Shown here in pieces: positions 60,132 to 64,000 of a DNA stretch of 64,000 nt. The stretch lies in the NCBI RefSeq assembly GCF_000426545.1, contig NZ_AUFO01000023.1:1-64000 (forward strand), written 5' to 3'. Numbering within the stretch: the first letter of the stretch is position 1; every line of letters starts with the position of its first letter. The position numbers and the translations under genes were made by a program. Under the pieces are notes generated by a model. The model made no database searches and was not told the origin of the DNA. It was given only the letters and a program-made list of their open reading frames with translations. The DNA is from Paenibacillus massiliensis subsp. panacisoli DSM 21345 (GTDB lineage Bacteria > Bacillota > Bacilli > Paenibacillales > Paenibacillaceae).

Positions 60132-61418
60132 TTACACGTAGATCGGCAGTACCTGATTCGTCTGCTCACGATTGCGTCCTACAGAGAAGATGGCGATCGG
60201 AATACCTGTCAGCTCAGATACACGCTGTACATAACGGCGAGTATTCTCTGGCAGCTCCTCCAGCGTCTTCACGCCAGTGATGTCCTCATGCCAGCCTGGC
60301 AGCTCCTCGTAGACCGCTTCACATTCAGCCAGCATTTTCAGGCTTGCCGGGTAATGGGTAATAATCTCACCACGGTATTTGTAGCCTGTGCAGATCTTGA
60401 CCGTATCCAGACCTGTCATAACGTCCAGAGAGTTCAAGGACAGCCCTGTAATTCCGCTTACGCGACGTGCATGACGAACGACTACGCTATCGAACCAGCC
60501 TACACGACGTGGACGACCAGTTACAGTACCGTACTCATGGCCTTTCTCACGGATGAAATCACCGACCTCATTGTTCAGCTCCGTAGGGAATGGACCATCA
60601 CCGACGCGCGTAGTGTATGCCTTCGCTACACCGATGACCTCCTTGATCTTGGAAGGTCCTACGCCAGAACCGATACATACTCCCCCCGCTGACGGGTTAG
60701 AGGACGTTACGAATGGATAAGTACCCTGATCGATATCCAGCATGACCCCTTGAGCACCCTCGAACAATACTTTGCGCTCCGTATCAATAGCGTCATTCAA
60801 TACAACAGAGGTATCGGTAACATACGGACGCAGGATTTCTGCATACTCCAGATATTGCTTCAGAATTTCTTCCACATCCAGCGGCTCTGCCCCATACATC
60901 TGCGTAATGATCTGATTCTTCTCCTTCATCAGGTGACGCAGCTTCAGCTCGAACTCCTCGGCGTCCATCAGGTCCGCGATACGGATACCGTTCCGTGCGG
61001 CCTTATCCATATATGCCGGGCCAATTCCCTTACGGGTCGTACCGATCTTGTTCGGACCCTTACGATCTTCTTCCAACGCATCTAACGTCATATGATAAGG
61101 CATAATCACGTGTGCACGATCGCTAATGACCAGATTATCAGTCTTAAATCCATTATCATGAATGTAATTAATTTCTTCAATCAATGCGGTCGGGTTCACT
61201 ACCATACCATTCCCGATGACGCATGTCTTATCTTCATAAAAGATACCGGATGGAATCAAGCTAAGCTTATATTTCTTTCCTTCAATCAGAATGGTATGGC
61301 CTGCATTGTTGCCGCCTTGGTACCGGGCTACGACATCTGCCTTCTCGGCCAGAAAATCCGTAATTTTACCCTTACCCTCGTCTCCCCATTGTGTTCCCAC
61401 AACGACTACAGTTGACAT
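60132..61418 (-). CDS. purA: Adenylosuccinate synthetase
   Basis: 428 residues, normal length. GTP site VVVGTQWGDEGKGKITDFLA, then QGGNNAGHTI, GTTRKGIGPAYMDKA, LFEGAQGVMLDIDQGTYPFV and TGRPRRVGWFD. Joins IMP and aspartate with GTP in AMP synthesis. Monocistronic, controlled by PurBoxes just upstream. Confidence 0.98.
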   Translation of the reverse strand: MSTVVVVGTQWGDEGKGKITDFLAEKADVVARYQGGNNAGHTILIEGKKYKLSLIPSGIFYEDKTCVIGNGMVVNPTALIEEINYIHDNGFKTDNLVISDRAHVIMPYHMTLDALEEDRKGPNKIGTTRKGIGPAYMDKAARNGIRIADLMDAEEFELKLRHLMKEKNQIITQMYGAEPLDVEEILKQYLEYAEILRPYVTDTSVVLNDAIDTERKVLFEGAQGVMLDIDQGTYPFVTSSNPSAGGVCIGSGVGPSKIKEVIGVAKAYTTRVGDGPFPTELNNEVGDFIREKGHEYGTVTGRPRRVGWFDSVVVRHARRVSGITGLSLNSLDVMTGLDTVKICTGYKYRGEIITHYPASLKMLAECEAVYEELPGWHEDITGVKTLEELPENTRRYVQRVSELTGIPIAIFSVGRNREQTNQVLPIYV

Positions 61419-61612
61419 GTTTCATTCCTCCGTGGAGTGCTCGCAGACACTCTGATTTTGAGCTGAGCTTCCGTTCACTGCATCCCGCCAATAACACCAG
61501 TGACAGGACAACGGAATGACAAGCAGCAGGAAAAAACGTCCGGAGATGCCCTTCCGCGGGCGTGGAAATCCCCGGGCGCATAAGCAGCCCACTGCTTTAA
61601 CGCAGCACTTTA

Positions 61613-61641
61613 AGTGTACCAGCCTCAAATTTTAAAGTCAA
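61613..61641 (-). promoter_or_regulatory. purA promoter
   Basis: On the minus strand TTGACT (61636-61641) and TACACT (61613-61618) are 17 bases apart. A leader of about 190 bases follows before purA, with no attenuator that I can define. Confidence 0.75.
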
Positions 61642-61649
61642 ATTAAAAG

Positions 61650-61683
61650 CGAACAATTGGTTGTGCAAAATTATAAATGTTCG
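61650..61683 (-). promoter_or_regulatory. Paired PurBoxes (PurR binding)
   Basis: CGAACAATT (61650-61658) and its inverted partner AAATGTTCG (61675-61683) are 16 bases apart, directly upstream of the -35. This is the inverted PurBox arrangement that PurR uses in Bacillus pur operons to sense PRPP. Confidence 0.8.
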
Positions 61684-61930
61684 TGAATTAACCAAGCCTG
61701 CAAATGACAAGCTTCCCCATAAGCGATACAGCCTAAGACCTTATAGTTCCGATGACACGGAAGTTCTGTATACCCAGCGTTCCTTCTAGGATGATGGTTT
61801 ATCGCTAAAATATGTATGACAATACGCGAATGTAAATTACAGTTATATTATAACATTCCCAAGTAACGTCACAAAATGGCACCGTTCGAACCTGATATCT
61901 ATTCATATTATGAGCATTTTACGAAAATAA

Positions 61931-61965
61931 AGCCGTCCTCGCTTGATACCTCAAGCGAAGACGAC
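61931..61965 (-). terminator. Terminator downstream of dnaC
   Basis: On the minus strand GTCGTCTTCGCTTGA pairs with TCAAGCGAGGACGGC, followed by TTTATTTT. Confidence 0.85.
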
Positions 61966-62016
61966 CATTTCATAGTTTAACATGAGTACATTTGGATGAA
62001 ATGCGCCATCCAGCCG

Positions 62017-63375
62017 CTATCCGGCAAATGCGTCGGTATGAGCACGTTCGTAATTGGCGAACTTATTATAATTCTTGAGAAATACAAGCTCCACCGTGCC
62101 TACCGGACCATTACGCTGCTTGGCAATAATGATCTCAATGATGTTCTTCTTCTCCGTCTCCTGATTGTAATAATCATCCCGGTACAGGAACGCGACGATG
62201 TCGGCATCCTGCTCGATGGAGCCTGATTCCCGAAGGTCACTCATCATTGGACGCTTGTCCTGCCGCTGCTCAACCCCACGGCTAAGCTGGGACAGAGCAA
62301 TGACGGGCACTTCCAGCTCACGGGCAATCTGCTTGAGTGTACGGGAGATTTCCGATACCTCCTGCTGCCGGTTCTCGCCTGCTTTGCCGCGACCATGAAT
62401 GAGCTGGAGGTAATCGATGACGATCATTCCAAGCCCCTTCTCGGTCTTCAAGCGACGACACTTGGCACGAATATCCGCTACCGTCACACCAGGGGTATCA
62501 TCAATGTAGATTTCTGCCTCAGCCAGAGCTGCAATCCCCATCGTCAGCTTGGCCCAGTCTTCATCACCCTTGAATTCACCTGTACGCATAACGTTCGCAT
62601 CCAGATTGGCCTCGGCACAGATCATACGTTGTACGAGCTGCGCCGCGGACATCTCCAGACTGAAGATGGCTACAGTCTCTTTGGCCCGTACCGCTACATT
62701 CTGGGCGATATTCAGTGCAAAGGCTGTCTTACCCACGGAAGGACGCGCTGCTACGATGATCAGATCGTTACGCTGGAAGCCCGCAGTCATCTTATCCAGA
62801 TCAACGAAGCCCGATGGAATTCCTGTCGTATTGCCCCGATTCTGGTACAGCCCCTCCATACGGTCGAAGACCTCCATGACGACATCACGGATTGCTATAA
62901 ATCCGCTACCGGAGCGGCTGTTGGATATCTCCAGAATCCGCCGCTCAGCATCACTGAGCATCGCAGGTACATCTTCCCCACCTGTATAGCCCTCGCTTAC
63001 AATCTGGGTGGCTGCCCGAATCAGACGACGAAGCATCGACTTCTCCTCGATAATCTGGGCATAGTAGTCTACGTTGGCTGCTGTAGGTACACCGTGAGCC
63101 AGCTTCGATAGATAGCTGACACCACCGATTTCCTCCAGTTGGCCCTTATCCTGCAGCTTCGCAGTCAACGTCACGAGGTCAATTGGCTGGCCTTGCTCTC
63201 CCAGCTCAATCATGGACTCGTAGATCATTTGGTGCGCTTTATCATAGAAATCCTCACTCTGAACCCGCTCCATTGCGGTAATCAGAGCTTCTGCCTGAAG
63301 CAGAATTGAGCCAATTACAGCCTGCTCCGCTTCGAGATTCTGCGGAGGAATCCGGTCAAAGAATTCGCCGCCCAT
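62017..63375 (-). CDS. dnaC: Replicative DNA helicase (DnaB-type, DnaC in Bacillus)
   Basis: 452 residues. N-terminal DnaG-binding domain (PPQNLEAEQAVIGSILLQAE), RecA-like domain with Walker A AARPSVGKTAFALN, Walker B-like GMIVIDYLQLIHG, and arginine-finger region GSIEQDADIVAFLYRDDYYN. The hexameric replication-fork helicase. Directly follows the rplI stop, so co-transcribed. Confidence 0.98.
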   Translation of the reverse strand: MGGEFFDRIPPQNLEAEQAVIGSILLQAEALITAMERVQSEDFYDKAHQMIYESMIELGEQGQPIDLVTLTAKLQDKGQLEEIGGVSYLSKLAHGVPTAANVDYYAQIIEEKSMLRRLIRAATQIVSEGYTGGEDVPAMLSDAERRILEISNSRSGSGFIAIRDVVMEVFDRMEGLYQNRGNTTGIPSGFVDLDKMTAGFQRNDLIIVAARPSVGKTAFALNIAQNVAVRAKETVAIFSLEMSAAQLVQRMICAEANLDANVMRTGEFKGDEDWAKLTMGIAALAEAEIYIDDTPGVTVADIRAKCRRLKTEKGLGMIVIDYLQLIHGRGKAGENRQQEVSEISRTLKQIARELEVPVIALSQLSRGVEQRQDKRPMMSDLRESGSIEQDADIVAFLYRDDYYNQETEKKNIIEIIIAKQRNGPVGTVELVFLKNYNKFANYERAHTDAFAG

Positions 63376-63819
63376 TTACTCTTCGGTCACCTGAACCTTC
63401 AGGGTCGCCTTCACTTCCGGATGCAGCTTAACTGTCATTTGAGTCACGCCCAGGTGACGAATCGGCTCATCCAGCTCAATTTTACGCTTATCAATCTTCA
63501 GTCCTTGCTTGGACAGAGCCTCTCCGATCTGCTTGGAGGTGATAGCTCCAAACAGTCGACCGCCTTCACCAGCTTTGGCCTTCAACTCAATTGCAGTTGC
63601 TTCCAGCTTCTTAGCCAGAGCCTGCGCTTCTTCCTTCTCCTCTTGCTTGCGTCTATCTTCTGCAGCTGCCTGATTTTGCAGCACCTTCATATTGCCATCG
63701 GTTGCTGGACGAACCAAGCCTTTCGGCAGCAAAAAGTTCGATGCATAACCATCGGATACTTCCTTCACTTGGCCCTTCTTACCTTGCCCTTTTACGTCTT
63801 GCAAAAAAATGACCTTCAT
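63376..63819 (-). CDS. rplI: 50S ribosomal protein L9
   Basis: 147 residues, normal length. MKVIFLQDVKGQGKKGQVKE with SDGYASNFLLPKGLVRPAT (N-domain), a long central helix and C-domain GRLFGAITSKQIGEALSKQG. The start overlaps the gdpP stop (ATGA), giving gdpP-rplI-dnaC as one transcript. Confidence 0.98.
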   Translation of the reverse strand: MKVIFLQDVKGQGKKGQVKEVSDGYASNFLLPKGLVRPATDGNMKVLQNQAAAEDRRKQEEKEEAQALAKKLEATAIELKAKAGEGGRLFGAITSKQIGEALSKQGLKIDKRKIELDEPIRHLGVTQMTVKLHPEVKATLKVQVTEE

Positions 63820-64000
63820 TCAAACAACCCCTCTTCCTCTTCTATTTCAGCCAGCACGGCAAGCAAGCGTTGCTCTGCCTCGGCCAGCGTACATTCCAGC
63901 TGCACGGCCGCATTCGTTAGATGTCCCCCGCCGCCCAGCCGCTCCATCACGACTTGAACATTCATACGTCCGAATGACCGGGCACTTATACCTATCAGAC
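63816..64000 (-). CDS. gdpP: c-di-AMP phosphodiesterase GdpP, C-terminal part (partial)
   Basis: The last 61 codons of a gene entering from the right edge: GISARSFGRMNVQVVMERLG, GGGHLTNAA, then an acidic end LAEIEEEEGLFE. This is the DHHA1 tail of GdpP (YybT), with the conserved GGGGH. GdpP breaks down c-di-AMP at the membrane. The catalytic DHH part is outside the window. Confidence 0.93.
   Translation of the reverse strand, partial: LIGISARSFGRMNVQVVMERLGGGGHLTNAAVQLECTLAEAEQRLLAVLAEIEEEEGLFE

Noticed and set aside
61372..61628. Overlapping minus-strand frames upstream of purA
   Set aside because: They lie in the purA leader, lack ribosome sites and have Cys/Arg-rich random composition.
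1..64000. CRISPR array
   Set aside because: No regularly spaced repeats of 25-40 bases. The rlmH-end repeats are irregularly spaced and degenerate.
1..64000. tRNA or rRNA genes
   Set aside because: No cloverleaf with a TTCGA-type T-loop or rRNA segment was found; none of the gene-free stretches holds one.

Overview
The window is a chromosomal segment of a low-to-mid GC Bacillota, most likely a Paenibacillus. The right end has the classic order gdpP-rplI-dnaC-purA ... walR-walK-yycH-yycI-walJ ... htrA ... rlmH. With it come a CxxH/CxxC small protein and a LysM/G5/M23 peptidase, and strong AGGAGG ribosome sites are used throughout. No organism name is given in the input, so this rests on gene content and order only.

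Region 1 (1-24.4 kb) is accessory and partly decaying. It holds an IS3-type insertion end, a DinB gene with an early stop, a frameshifted TetR gene, an XRE-cupin regulator divergent from an MBL hydrolase / alpha-beta hydrolase / RidA / EamA exporter operon, an ABC multidrug half-transporter, a nitroreductase with a divergent MerR regulator, and a lone DUF4062 protein. A two-component system with a VanZ protein and a FtsX-type ABC exporter follows. Next come a divergent IF-3 paralogue beside an ABC-F ATPase, a methyltransferase-TPR protein and an AlkD-like protein.

Region 2 (about 24.5-38.0 kb) is the most interesting part. The last bases of rlmH (stop codon region, 37986-38010) are repeated in the same orientation, in degenerate form, at seven further places: about 36.74, 35.54, 29.78, 27.66, 27.56, 25.74 and 24.51 kb. 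The copies cut the region into small cassettes of 0.1-5.8 kb, each with one to a few genes: an FRG + DUF262 pair, a PHP-ATPase of TrlF type, a secreted papain-like protein, YndJ, several orphan genes, a phage-like gene, and IS3 and IS30 copies. One copy also carries a decayed duplicate of the rlmH 3' coding sequence. This is the arrangement expected of nested SCC-like integration at rlmH, but no ccr or other site-specific recombinase gene is visible in the window.

Region 3 (38.5-46.5 kb): upstream of rlmH sits a group IIC-type intron inserted just after a terminator hairpin, with a frameshifted reverse transcriptase. Beyond it are a DinB protein, an AraC regulator, a GNAT acetyltransferase, two long intergenic inverted repeats, a TPR-like protein and DegV.

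Region 4 (46.6-64 kb) is conserved core: HtrA, the WalRK cell-wall control operon, Ohr with an OhrR-type operator, the M23 peptidase, purA with paired PurBoxes, dnaC, rplI and the end of gdpP.
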